From Methylophilaceae bacterium (GTDB taxonomy: Bacteria > Pseudomonadota > Gammaproteobacteria > Burkholderiales > Methylophilaceae), in contig RHAY01000026.1 of the NCBI GenBank assembly GCA_010031285.1, positions 1 through 8,720 of the forward strand: DNA of 8,720 nucleotides, read 5' to 3'. The notes beneath the pieces are model-generated. The model was not told where the DNA came from. It saw only the letters and a program-made list of their open reading frames with translations, and searched no databases. The position numbers and the translations under genes were made by a program. Below are positions 1 to 5,594 of this stretch, piece after piece; within the stretch, counting starts at the first letter, position 1, and the number at the start of each line of letters is the position of its first letter.

Positions 1-173
1 CAATTTAGATAGCTAAACTTCAAAAAATGACTTTTTTGACTTTTAGGAAATAATCGTATTCCTGAGTTTTATCGATGTCAACAATATGAATTATTCCACT
101 AAATTAATCTGATTTAGTAGCTTTAGGAGGTCGACTTTGGTTGGACCGAAATAGCTGTATTTAAGCAGAAATG
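1..173. other. Intergenic flank with one small inverted repeat
   Basis: I see no supported gene here. A 7-base inverted repeat (ACTAAAT at 98-104 and ATTTAGT at 112-118, 7-base loop) lies just past the 3' end of the minus-strand msrQ. It has no T-run on either side, so it is a poor intrinsic terminator. A short open stretch on the plus strand (40-99) has no start codon and is too short to support as a gene. Confidence 0.5.
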
Positions 174-665
174 TTAAATTCTTCTAAGTTTAAATATATT
201 CAATCTGAACAAGAATAATACCAAAATAATTGCGGCATAAATCAGGGGCTCCGTGACATCTTTTTTGACAAGCCACACAAAGTGAAGCACACCCAATATG
301 GCTATGAGATAAATAAGACGATGTAATCTTTTCCAATTAGATTTAAGCTTTCTAATCATGTTGTCTGATGAAGTAATAGCTAAGGGTAATAATAAAAGCC
401 AACCTAAAAAGCCTACCAGCACATACCGATGTTTACTAATGTCATTTTTGATATCTACCCAAGCAAATTGATAATCTAATCCTATATAGCAAAGAAGGTG
501 AATCGATGCATAAAAGAAAGTAAAAAGCCCCAACATCCTTCTATATAAAATCCACTGATTAATATGAGTGATTTTTCTTAAAGGTGTCATGCTTAATGTT
601 AAGCATAAAAAACAAAGGCTTAAAATAAAAATAAAGCGTTTAATGTAGATTTGATTAAGCTTCAA
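174..665 (-). CDS. msrQ: MsrQ, heme-binding membrane subunit of the MsrPQ methionine sulfoxide reductase (N-terminally short)
   Basis: Inner-membrane b-type cytochrome of the YedZ/MsrQ family. In this family it passes electrons from the quinone pool or a flavin reductase to periplasmic MsrP, which repairs oxidised methionine. The 163 residues form about five hydrophobic segments. The heme-ligand histidines are visible as His56 (YASIHLL), His115 (KRLHRL) and His128 (GVLHFVW); their spacing of 59 and 13 matches the family. The conserved TPLR and RRMLGL stretches are present. Typical MsrQ has about 200 residues. This one starts at what is usually the second helix, so the first helix is missing. 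The start is TTG at 663-665, because an in-frame TAA (the msrP stop at 672-674) blocks extension. It lies 6 bases after msrP and is probably translationally coupled to it; no good Shine-Dalgarno is visible. Family assignment is firm; the exact start is less sure. Confidence 0.87.
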   Translation of the reverse strand: MKLNQIYIKRFIFILSLCFLCLTLSMTPLRKITHINQWILYRRMLGLFTFFYASIHLLCYIGLDYQFAWVDIKNDISKHRYVLVGFLGWLLLLPLAITSSDNMIRKLKSNWKRLHRLIYLIAILGVLHFVWLVKKDVTEPLIYAAIILVLFLFRLNIFKLRRI

Positions 666-671
666 AGTGAT

Positions 672-1619
672 TTAAAAATTCTTATTTAAATCCATACCTT
701 GATAGAGATGCGCTACTTCTTCTAGATAGCCATTAAACATTTGTGTTTTAAGTCTGGGAGATAATAGGTTTTCTCCAATTCTTCTCTCGGTAGCTTGTGT
801 CCATCGAGGATGGTCTACTTCAGGATTCACATTGGCATAAAATCCATACTCTTTGGGATTGGCTTTCATCCAAGTAGATATAGGCATTTTTTCTACTAAT
901 CTAATCTTTGTAATTGCCTTGATACTCTTAAAGCCATATTTCCATGGCACAACTAATCTGATCGGCGCTCCATTTTGTTTAGGTAAAACCTTTCCATAAA
1001 GACCCACGGCTAAGATAGTAAGTGGGTGCATGGCTTCGTCCATCCTTAATCCTTCGGTATAGGGCCAATCAAGCATGTCATCTTTTTGACCAATCATTTC
1101 ATTCGGACGTTTAAGAGAGATAAATTCAACATATTTAGCATTTCCAGTCGGAGACACTTTTTTAAGTAACGAATGTAATGGTATGCCCACCCATGGAATA
1201 ACCATAGACCATCCTTCCACACATCGAAGTCTATAAATACGTTCTTCCAAAGGAATTAGTTTTATGAGTTCATCTATATCAAGTTTTAATGGTTTCGCTA
1301 CAGAGCCTTCAATCGAAATTGACCATGGGTCAATTTTTAATAAATGCGCATGATCTTGTGGATCTGATTTTGAAGTGCCAAATTCATAATAATTGTTATA
1401 GCTTGTGATGTCTTTATATGAGGAGAGCTTTTCTTTGTCACGTTCTTTTGATTGTGCAAAAGAAGGCAGCGTATTAAGTAAAGCAAAACTTTTATTTGTA
1501 AATGAGGAAAGAGCAGTTGAACCTAAAATTAAACCTAAATTTTTTATAAAGTTTCGACGATCATAATAGATATGCTCTGGTGTAATTTCCGATGAAGGTA
1601 TTTTTTTAAATTTAATCAT
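672..1619 (-). CDS. msrP: MsrP, periplasmic molybdopterin methionine sulfoxide reductase catalytic subunit
   Basis: Catalytic subunit of the MsrPQ system (YedY family, sulfite-oxidase fold), which reduces protein-bound methionine sulfoxide in the periplasm using a molybdopterin cofactor. The 315-residue length is normal. The N-terminus carries a twin-arginine signal (DRRNFIKNLG, Arg21-Arg22, followed by a hydrophobic stretch to about residue 40), as expected for export of a folded molybdoenzyme. The YNNYYEFG/KSDP stretch at about 74-87 matches the family's cofactor-binding region. The molybdenum-ligating cysteine is Cys133 in RLRCVEGWSM. WKYGFKS and the C-terminal NPEVDHPRW are also family signatures. 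The ATG at 1617-1619 gives the complete signal peptide. It is the first gene of a two-gene minus-strand operon with msrQ. Oxidant repair fits a light-exposed cell, but that link is inference. Confidence 0.95.
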   Translation of the reverse strand: MIKFKKIPSSEITPEHIYYDRRNFIKNLGLILGSTALSSFTNKSFALLNTLPSFAQSKERDKEKLSSYKDITSYNNYYEFGTSKSDPQDHAHLLKIDPWSISIEGSVAKPLKLDIDELIKLIPLEERIYRLRCVEGWSMVIPWVGIPLHSLLKKVSPTGNAKYVEFISLKRPNEMIGQKDDMLDWPYTEGLRMDEAMHPLTILAVGLYGKVLPKQNGAPIRLVVPWKYGFKSIKAITKIRLVEKMPISTWMKANPKEYGFYANVNPEVDHPRWTQATERRIGENLLSPRLKTQMFNGYLEEVAHLYQGMDLNKNF

Positions 1620-1742
1620 AGCTAGTTATAGCTCTTGTCCGATCTAATACTCCAGAAGCCAATATTTTATATTATTCGAGGGGTTGAAGAGGGTTTGGTT
1701 CCCGAAAAAATCGAGGGGTGAAAATAGGGGCGTGCTAAAAAC
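1620..1742. repeat. msrP upstream region with a G-rich imperfect direct repeat
   Basis: This 123-base gap lies between the photolyase stop and the msrP start, both on the minus strand, so it should hold the msrP promoter. The plus strand carries TCGAGGGGT twice, at 1676-1684 and 1711-1719, a 35-base period. Two further G-runs (1690-1692 and 1726-1729) make a G-rich patch in otherwise AT-rich sequence. On the minus strand an AT-rich block (about 1660-1676) sits in a plausible promoter position. I cannot assign exact -35/-10 boxes, and I see no convincing terminator for the photolyase. Confidence 0.4.
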
Positions 1743-3047
1743 CTAAATTTGGGCGATATTTATGCAATGCTCTTTCCATAAATTTTTATATATGTCATTC
1801 GGGTCATACTCCAAATTCTGTTTCTTTATATTAAATCTTCTTCCACCCCTTGGATCAGTTCCATTTCCTGCAATATAAAGCCAATTACCTTGATTACTAT
1901 AAACATCGTAATCAATTAATTGAGACTCAAACCATTGAGCACCCTTTCTCCAATCACACTCAAGATCATAAATGAGGTAGCTTGCAACAATTTGTCTCAT
2001 TCTATTAGATAAATATCCAGTAAAAAAAAGCTCCCTCATGCCAGCGTCAATTAGTTGATTTCCAGTCCTGCCATTGATCCAAGCATCAAAATTATCCTTG
2101 TTATGGTTACTAGGAATCGGATTCTTTTTTAATCCATTTTTTGCATAGAGATTTTTTCCATATTTAAAATGTAAGAATCTAAAGTAGTCTCTCCATAAGA
2201 GTTCAAACCATATCCAGTAAGTGCTTTGATTTGCTCCAAATTTATCCTCAAACTCTTTTACTTTAAAAGCAATATATTTTGCTGAAATACAACCAATTGA
2301 AAGCCATGGAGAAAATTTAGTTGAATAGTGAAGCCCATACAGTTGATTTCTAGTCTCTTTATAAGTATGGGGTAATTTTAAGGATAAATAATATTCAATA
2401 TAGGCTAATGCAGACTTTTCTCCACCAGAGTATCGACTTTCAAAATAAGGAAAAGATGAATTTTGATTACTGATTTTGTTTTTAGCATTAAGTTTTCGAT
2501 CAAGGTAAGGCTTAAAATTTGGAAGAGGTGGAACTTCAGTGGGGCTTGGTATTGGGTCTTTAATTTTAATTTTTTCGACTTCAATTTGTTTTCTAAATTC
2601 AGTAAATACATCTGGCATATCAATTGGCGCAAATGGAAGGTCTGACGGATCAATCATAGAAGATTGCCAGATTGTCTCAACCGGAATTCCTAAATTTCTG
2701 ACTAAGGTTTCTTGTTCCAATTCTTCAGGGGCTTCAATTTTTTCAAAGATAATTTTGGTAGCATTAATACTCTGTGATATTTTTTTAATCTCTTCACCAA
2801 AGTCACCATATACCTCAATTAAATCTGAATTGTATGTTTTAAGAATAGCTCTCAATTCATCAAGCGCTTGCCTTAAAAAAAACTTTCGATGATTACCAAT
2901 TCTAGGAGCATGAGAATCAAATGTCTCACAATTAGGATGACAAAAGAGAGGTAATAAAAAATCGCTCTCTTGGGTAGCCCTTAGAAATGCTTGATTGTCA
3001 AATATGCGTAAGTCATTTCTAAAGCAATAAATAGTAGTATTTTTCAA
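1743..3047 (-). CDS. DASH-type cryptochrome / FAD-dependent photolyase
   Basis: Member of the photolyase/cryptochrome family, DASH branch: flavoproteins that repair cyclobutane pyrimidine dimers in single-stranded or looped DNA using blue light, with a folate antenna. The 434-residue length fits. The N-terminal antenna domain opens with CFRNDLRIFDN. The FAD domain shows the DASH-type run TYKETRNQLYGLHYSTKFSPWLS (about residues 229-251), then STYWIWFELLWRDYFRF, the GRTGNQLIDAGMREL motif, SNRMRQIVASYL, and DYDVYSNQGNWLYIAGNGTDPRGGRRFN, all strongly conserved. The start is TTG at 3045-3047: no ATG occurs between it and the in-frame TAA at 3066-3068, and starting later would cut into the antenna fold. 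It is divergent from the rhodopsin genes and shares the long intergenic region with them. Membership of the DASH branch is clear; repair versus signalling cannot be decided from sequence. Confidence 0.93.
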   Translation of the reverse strand: MKNTTIYCFRNDLRIFDNQAFLRATQESDFLLPLFCHPNCETFDSHAPRIGNHRKFFLRQALDELRAILKTYNSDLIEVYGDFGEEIKKISQSINATKIIFEKIEAPEELEQETLVRNLGIPVETIWQSSMIDPSDLPFAPIDMPDVFTEFRKQIEVEKIKIKDPIPSPTEVPPLPNFKPYLDRKLNAKNKISNQNSSFPYFESRYSGGEKSALAYIEYYLSLKLPHTYKETRNQLYGLHYSTKFSPWLSIGCISAKYIAFKVKEFEDKFGANQSTYWIWFELLWRDYFRFLHFKYGKNLYAKNGLKKNPIPSNHNKDNFDAWINGRTGNQLIDAGMRELFFTGYLSNRMRQIVASYLIYDLECDWRKGAQWFESQLIDYDVYSNQGNWLYIAGNGTDPRGGRRFNIKKQNLEYDPNDIYKNLWKEHCINIAQI

Positions 3048-3080
3048 GTAATTGCGTGAGCTTAATTAAGCGAAAATGGA

Positions 3081-3111
3081 TTTAGTATGTCGTTTCAATC
3101 GACATACTAAA
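3081..3111. promoter_or_regulatory. Perfect 12-bp inverted repeat upstream of the photolyase
   Basis: The left arm TTTAGTATGTCG (3081-3092) and right arm CGACATACTAAA (3100-3111) are exact complements around a 7-base loop. The repeat lies 34 bases upstream of the photolyase start. No T-run follows it on either strand, so a Rho-independent terminator is unlikely. An operator for a dimeric regulator, or an RNA hairpin in the photolyase leader, fits better. Confidence 0.55.
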
Positions 3112-3123
3112 AAGTAAAAAAAG

Positions 3124-3176
3124 ATCCCTTCTTTATCTATTCATTTGAGAAAAGTAAATAAAAAAAAGAAGGGGAT
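3124..3176. repeat. Long-loop inverted repeat with one bulge
   Basis: ATCCCTTCTTT (3124-3134) pairs with AAAGAAGGGGAT (3165-3176), with one extra G as a bulge and a 30-base AT-rich loop. The arms stand out from the surrounding AT-rich sequence. The repeat could fold in RNA from either strand. Its role is unknown. Confidence 0.4.
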
Positions 3177-3271
3177 GCTTAGGAAAAAAACCTATGTCGA
3201 AATAAATTTTTTTCAATTTAAATTTATTCCTTTACTCATAAAAAATCAACACTGAAAATATTTTTATTTAA

Positions 3272-3292
3272 TCCCACAATTAATTTATGGGA
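3272..3292. promoter_or_regulatory. Near-palindrome with TCCCA / TGGGA ends
   Basis: TCCCA at 3272-3276 and TGGGA at 3288-3292 flank an AT-rich 11-base core that is itself largely self-complementary. The shape is that of a dimeric repressor or activator site. It lies about 165 bases before the first rhodopsin start. No regulator is identified. Confidence 0.3.
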
Positions 3293-3407
3293 AATAATAA
3301 TTATCAATAAAAACAACAGCCTAAAAAAAAGTGTAAAAAACTGTTTATTAGGGAGTAAACTTTTACCAAGATAATTTTCTTAAAACTACTTTATTAATTA
3401 TCTAAAC

Positions 3408-3437
3408 TTTAGTATCTAAAGTACTAAAATTTTTTTT
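3408..3437 (+). promoter_or_regulatory. Leader inverted repeat followed by a T-run, before the first rhodopsin
   Basis: TTTAGTA (3408-3414) and TACTAAA (3422-3428) form a 7-base stem with a 7-base loop, followed by a run of eight T (3430-3437). It looks like a weak AT-only terminator or attenuator in the leader, or an operator, since the same TTTAGTA/TACTAAA ends occur in the perfect repeat at 3081-3111. With no GC pairs beyond one per arm, termination would be weak. Confidence 0.35.
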
Positions 3438-3445
3438 CAATCAAC

Positions 3446-3451
3446 AGGAGG
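3446..3451 (+). promoter_or_regulatory. Strong Shine-Dalgarno of the first rhodopsin
   Basis: AGGAGG lies 5 bases before the ATG at 3457, matching the consensus perfectly. It is the only such strong site in front of a gene in this window, which suggests very high translation of the short rhodopsin gene and fixes its start. Confidence 0.85.
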
Positions 3452-3456
3452 TTCTT

Positions 3457-3867
3457 ATGTTTCAGGGTTTTTCTAAATTCCTAAGGAATAAGTGCTTATT
3501 AGGATTGTCTTTATTAGGGTTATCAACATCGGTTTTTGCAACTTCAGGCCAAGTGCTTCAATCAAGCGATTTTGTTGGTATTACCTTTTGGTTAATTTCA
3601 ATGGCTTTAGTTGCTTCAACTGCTTTTTTCTTCCTCGAAAGAGATCGTGTATCAGGTAAGTGGAAAACATCTTTAACTGTATCTGGACTTGTGACATTGG
3701 TGGCGGCTGTTCACTATCCATTGGGTTATTACTTTGGTTATTTAACTGGTTCAGATCCTGCAAGCAGTATGGCATCTTTAAACATCATCTATAACTTAGC
3801 TGACGTTTTAAATAAAATTGCTTTCGGTGTAATTATTTGGTCTGTAGCAGTATCAGAATCAAAATAA
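3457..3867 (+). CDS. Internally deleted proteorhodopsin (three-helix, retains retinal lysine)
   Basis: This 136-residue protein is clearly derived from a light-driven proton pump of the proteorhodopsin family (normally about 250 residues). Residues 1-29 form a signal peptide (cleavage likely after VFA). Residues about 38-61 are helix A, followed by the conserved ERDRVSGKWKTSLTVSGLVT and helix B up to His86-Tyr87, equivalent to His75-Tyr76 of green proteorhodopsin. The next residues, PLGYYFGYLTG, are the outer half of helix F (Tyr87-Pro88 equal Tyr200-Pro201). Helix G follows, with IYNLADVLNK: Asp116 and Lys120 equal the counterion Asp227 and Schiff-base Lys231. Helices C, D, E and half of F, including the proton acceptor and donor, are absent. 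About 124 codons are lost in frame at one shared tyrosine codon (3715-3717). Topology is kept, because both half-helices run the same way. It has its own strong ribosome binding site and terminator. A functional mini-protein, a recent deletion and an assembly error are all possible; pumping is not expected. Confidence 0.85.
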   Translation: MFQGFSKFLRNKCLLGLSLLGLSTSVFATSGQVLQSSDFVGITFWLISMALVASTAFFFLERDRVSGKWKTSLTVSGLVTLVAAVHYPLGYYFGYLTGSDPASSMASLNIIYNLADVLNKIAFGVIIWSVAVSESK

Positions 3868-3879
3868 GTTTGTCATACT

Positions 3880-3922
3880 AAAAGAACTGTGTAGTGAAGC
3901 TGCACAGTTCTTTTATTTTTTT
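3880..3922 (+). terminator. Strong Rho-independent terminator after the short rhodopsin
   Basis: AAAAGAACTGTG (3880-3891) and CACAGTTCTTTT (3903-3914) are perfect 12-base complements around an 11-base loop, followed by A and seven T (3916-3922). It starts 13 bases after the stop codon at 3865-3867. It should end most transcripts of the first rhodopsin, which makes that gene a transcription unit of its own, separate from the second rhodopsin and the carotenoid genes. Confidence 0.92.
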
Positions 3923-3923
3923 G

Positions 3924-3933
3924 GTGCATGCAC
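3924..3933. promoter_or_regulatory. Perfect 10-bp palindrome before the second rhodopsin
   Basis: GTGCATGCAC is exactly self-complementary and sits between the upstream terminator and the start of the second rhodopsin operon, 49 bases before that ATG. A transcription-factor site is plausible. It is GC-rich for its surroundings, but one short palindrome is weak evidence. Confidence 0.3.
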
Positions 3934-3982
3934 GTTTAAATTTATCTAAATCTTAAAGTAACAAAATCGATACACTCATCTA

Positions 3983-4711
3983 ATGAATAATGTCGAGTTT
4001 AATTTAGTTTATAATGCAATTTCATTTGCAATAGCTGCTTTTGGAGCATCGACAATTTTTTTTCTATTGCAAAGATCTCAAGTGGCACCAGCTTATAAAA
4101 CTGCTCTAACTCTCTCAAGTCTTGTTTGCTTAATTACAACTTACCATTACCTAAGAATCTTTGAAAGTTTTAATAATGCATACCTCTTAAAAGATGCGTT
4201 AGTTATCGAAACTGGTATGCAGTTTAACAATGCATATCGATATGTTGACTGGTTATTAACAGTCCCTCTTTTACTTCTACAGTTTGTTTTAATTTTTAGA
4301 TTAACACATACCGAGACTTATAAAAAAGGACTTGCTTTAGTTGGAGCGTCAGCCTTAATGGTTTTATTGGGTTATCCAGGAGAGACAATGACTATTGGAC
4401 TTGCTAAAGTGATTTGGTGGATTTTGGCTATGATTCCATTCTCATACATACTCTACGAAATGATTTATGGAATCGGTATGTCAATCAAAACCCAGCCGAT
4501 GGTTGTTCAACCATTATTTAAAAAAACAAGATTACTCATTATTTTATCATGGTCATTTTACCCTCTAGTTTATATTCTTCCCTTATTAGGGTTTTCTGCA
4601 TTTGTAAGCATTCAAGTAGGATATACCTTCGTCGACATTATTGCTAAATCTGTTTTTGGTATTCTCATATACATTATTGCTTGTCAAAAAACATTTAGCG
4701 ATGTCATTTGA
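3983..4711 (+). CDS. Xanthorhodopsin-clade microbial rhodopsin with DTQ motif
   Basis: Seven-helix retinal protein of the inner membrane, 242 residues, full length, with no signal peptide. The xanthorhodopsin-like signatures are YHYLRIFESFNNAY in helix B, FNNAYRYVDWLLTVPLLL in helix C, LGYPGE in helix D and AMIPFSYILYE in helix E. Key residues by alignment to green proteorhodopsin: His55 (His75), Arg86 (Arg94), Asp89 (Asp97, proton acceptor), Thr93 (Thr101), Gln100 (Glu108, proton donor), Trp190, Tyr193 and Pro194 in the pocket, Asp218 and Lys222 (Schiff-base lysine). The motif is therefore DTQ instead of the pump-type DTE. Leu97, at the spectral tuning site, predicts green absorption. Trp146 fills the position where xanthorhodopsin has the glycine that admits a carotenoid antenna. 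No clear Shine-Dalgarno precedes the ATG. It heads the operon and its last 11 bases overlap crtE. A slow proton pump, a light sensor or another transport mode are all open. Confidence 0.93.
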   Translation: MNNVEFNLVYNAISFAIAAFGASTIFFLLQRSQVAPAYKTALTLSSLVCLITTYHYLRIFESFNNAYLLKDALVIETGMQFNNAYRYVDWLLTVPLLLLQFVLIFRLTHTETYKKGLALVGASALMVLLGYPGETMTIGLAKVIWWILAMIPFSYILYEMIYGIGMSIKTQPMVVQPLFKKTRLLIILSWSFYPLVYILPLLGFSAFVSIQVGYTFVDIIAKSVFGILIYIIACQKTFSDVI

Positions 4712-5594
4712 TGTCGATGAGAAAAATTTATCTCAGTGGTTAAATTGGCATGGTAGATCTGAAGGGAAATTAATAAGATCTCACTTAGCTTTATCAACAG
4801 GTGAAGCGTTGGGAGTATCCACACATACAGCGATTATTTGGGCGGTTGTGTGTGAACTAATTCATAGCGCATCTCTGCTTCACGATGATGTCTGTGATAG
4901 CGATGAAATTAGGCGAGGCAAAGTAAGCGTTTGGAAGAATTTTGGAATACCCGCTGCAATATGCACAGGTGATTATTTAATTGCTGAATCTTTTAGAAAA
5001 ATTACCGAAATTGAGCAGGGCTGGCATCAGAATATCTTGCTTGGCCTCTTATCAGGGACTGTTAAGGAAATTGTGTTTGGTCAATCGGTAGACGTCAATT
5101 CAAATTTTTTAGGCTTAGGCTGGGAAGAATATACAAAGCTTGCAACCGCCAAAACTTCACCACTTATTTGTTTACCCATCATCGGTATGTTCAAATGTGC
5201 AGAGTTAGAAGAGCCTTATTATATAAACCTAAGAAAATTAACAGATGATTTGGGCCTTGCTTATCAAATAGTTAATGATTTAGAAAATATTTTAATTAAT
5301 GAGTCTAACGAAATACCAACAGACATAAAATTTGAGAGAGTGAATGCGCTTATTGTATGCCTTAAAGAAATATCATCAGAAAAAGAAATAAATTTTCTTA
5401 AGAAGAATAAGAGTGAGTTAAAGCAATATCTCTTATCCTCAAATATTGCAGGCGATTTAATTCTTAAAATTGATAATATTCTGCAAAGCATTAAAAATTC
5501 TATACACCTTATGCCAGTCGTTATTAGGCCTATCATTTTTTCATTAAGCGAAGAAATTAAAAAAAGATCGCATCAATTTGCCCATGCAAACTAA
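4701..5594 (+). CDS. crtE: Polyprenyl diphosphate synthase CrtE (GGPP synthase-like)
   Basis: Cytosolic trans-isoprenyl diphosphate synthase, expected to supply geranylgeranyl diphosphate to CrtB. The ATG at 4701 gives 297 residues. A further-upstream in-frame ATG at 4641 would lie wholly inside the rhodopsin gene and add a non-homologous tail, so I reject it. Visible motifs: GKLIRSHLAL (about 22-31, the GKxxR substrate motif), the first aspartate-rich motif HDDVCDSDEIRRGK (DDxxD at 62-66), GDYL (90-93), GQSVD (127-131), and AKTSPL (Lys151-Thr152). The second aspartate-rich motif reads QIVNDLENI (192-196): only the second Asp of the usual DDxxD survives and the other two are Asn. This may be a subfamily trait and could alter metal binding. 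It overlaps the rhodopsin stop by 11 bases and crtI by 11 bases. Family assignment is firm; product chain length is inferred from context. Confidence 0.9.
   Translation: MSFDVDEKNLSQWLNWHGRSEGKLIRSHLALSTGEALGVSTHTAIIWAVVCELIHSASLLHDDVCDSDEIRRGKVSVWKNFGIPAAICTGDYLIAESFRKITEIEQGWHQNILLGLLSGTVKEIVFGQSVDVNSNFLGLGWEEYTKLATAKTSPLICLPIIGMFKCAELEEPYYINLRKLTDDLGLAYQIVNDLENILINESNEIPTDIKFERVNALIVCLKEISSEKEINFLKKNKSELKQYLLSSNIAGDLILKIDNILQSIKNSIHLMPVVIRPIIFSLSEEIKKRSHQFAHAN

Larger units (their letters stand above)
3048..3456. other. Divergent intergenic region rich in inverted repeats
   Basis: 409 bases without a supported gene lie between the divergent photolyase and first rhodopsin genes. The region is very AT-rich and holds several inverted repeats, listed separately, plus a simple one (AATAAATTT at 3201-3209 with AAATTTATT at 3220-3228). 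It must contain promoters for both flanking genes. No textbook -35/-10 pair stands out, so I do not place them. The length is unusual for so compact a genome and suggests regulation or a small RNA, but nothing proves either. Confidence 0.5.

Noticed and set aside
40..99. Short plus-strand reading stretch at the left edge that could be a gene's C-terminus
   Set aside because: It is blocked upstream by an in-frame TGA at 37-39 and is only about 20 codons long.
1680..1729. G-quadruplex
   Set aside because: Four G-runs exist, but one loop is about 21 bases and one run has only three G, so a stable canonical quadruplex is unlikely.
2405..2892. Plus- and minus-strand open frames overlapping the photolyase
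   Set aside because: They are in other frames of a conserved DASH photolyase and have no recognisable protein features.
3081..3111. Rho-independent terminator
   Set aside because: The stem is perfect but no T-run follows on either strand, and no gene ends nearby.
4247..4282. Chloride (NTQ) or sodium (NDQ) pump assignment for the second rhodopsin
   Set aside because: Gln is present at the third position, but the first two are Asp and Thr, so neither motif is met.
4641..4700. Upstream ATG extending crtE by 20 residues
   Set aside because: It lies wholly inside the second rhodopsin gene and adds a tail unlike the family; the ATG at 4701 fits the GKxxR motif position.
5264..5536. Minus-strand open frame inside crtE
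   Set aside because: It is antisense to a conserved gene and has no start signal or known features.
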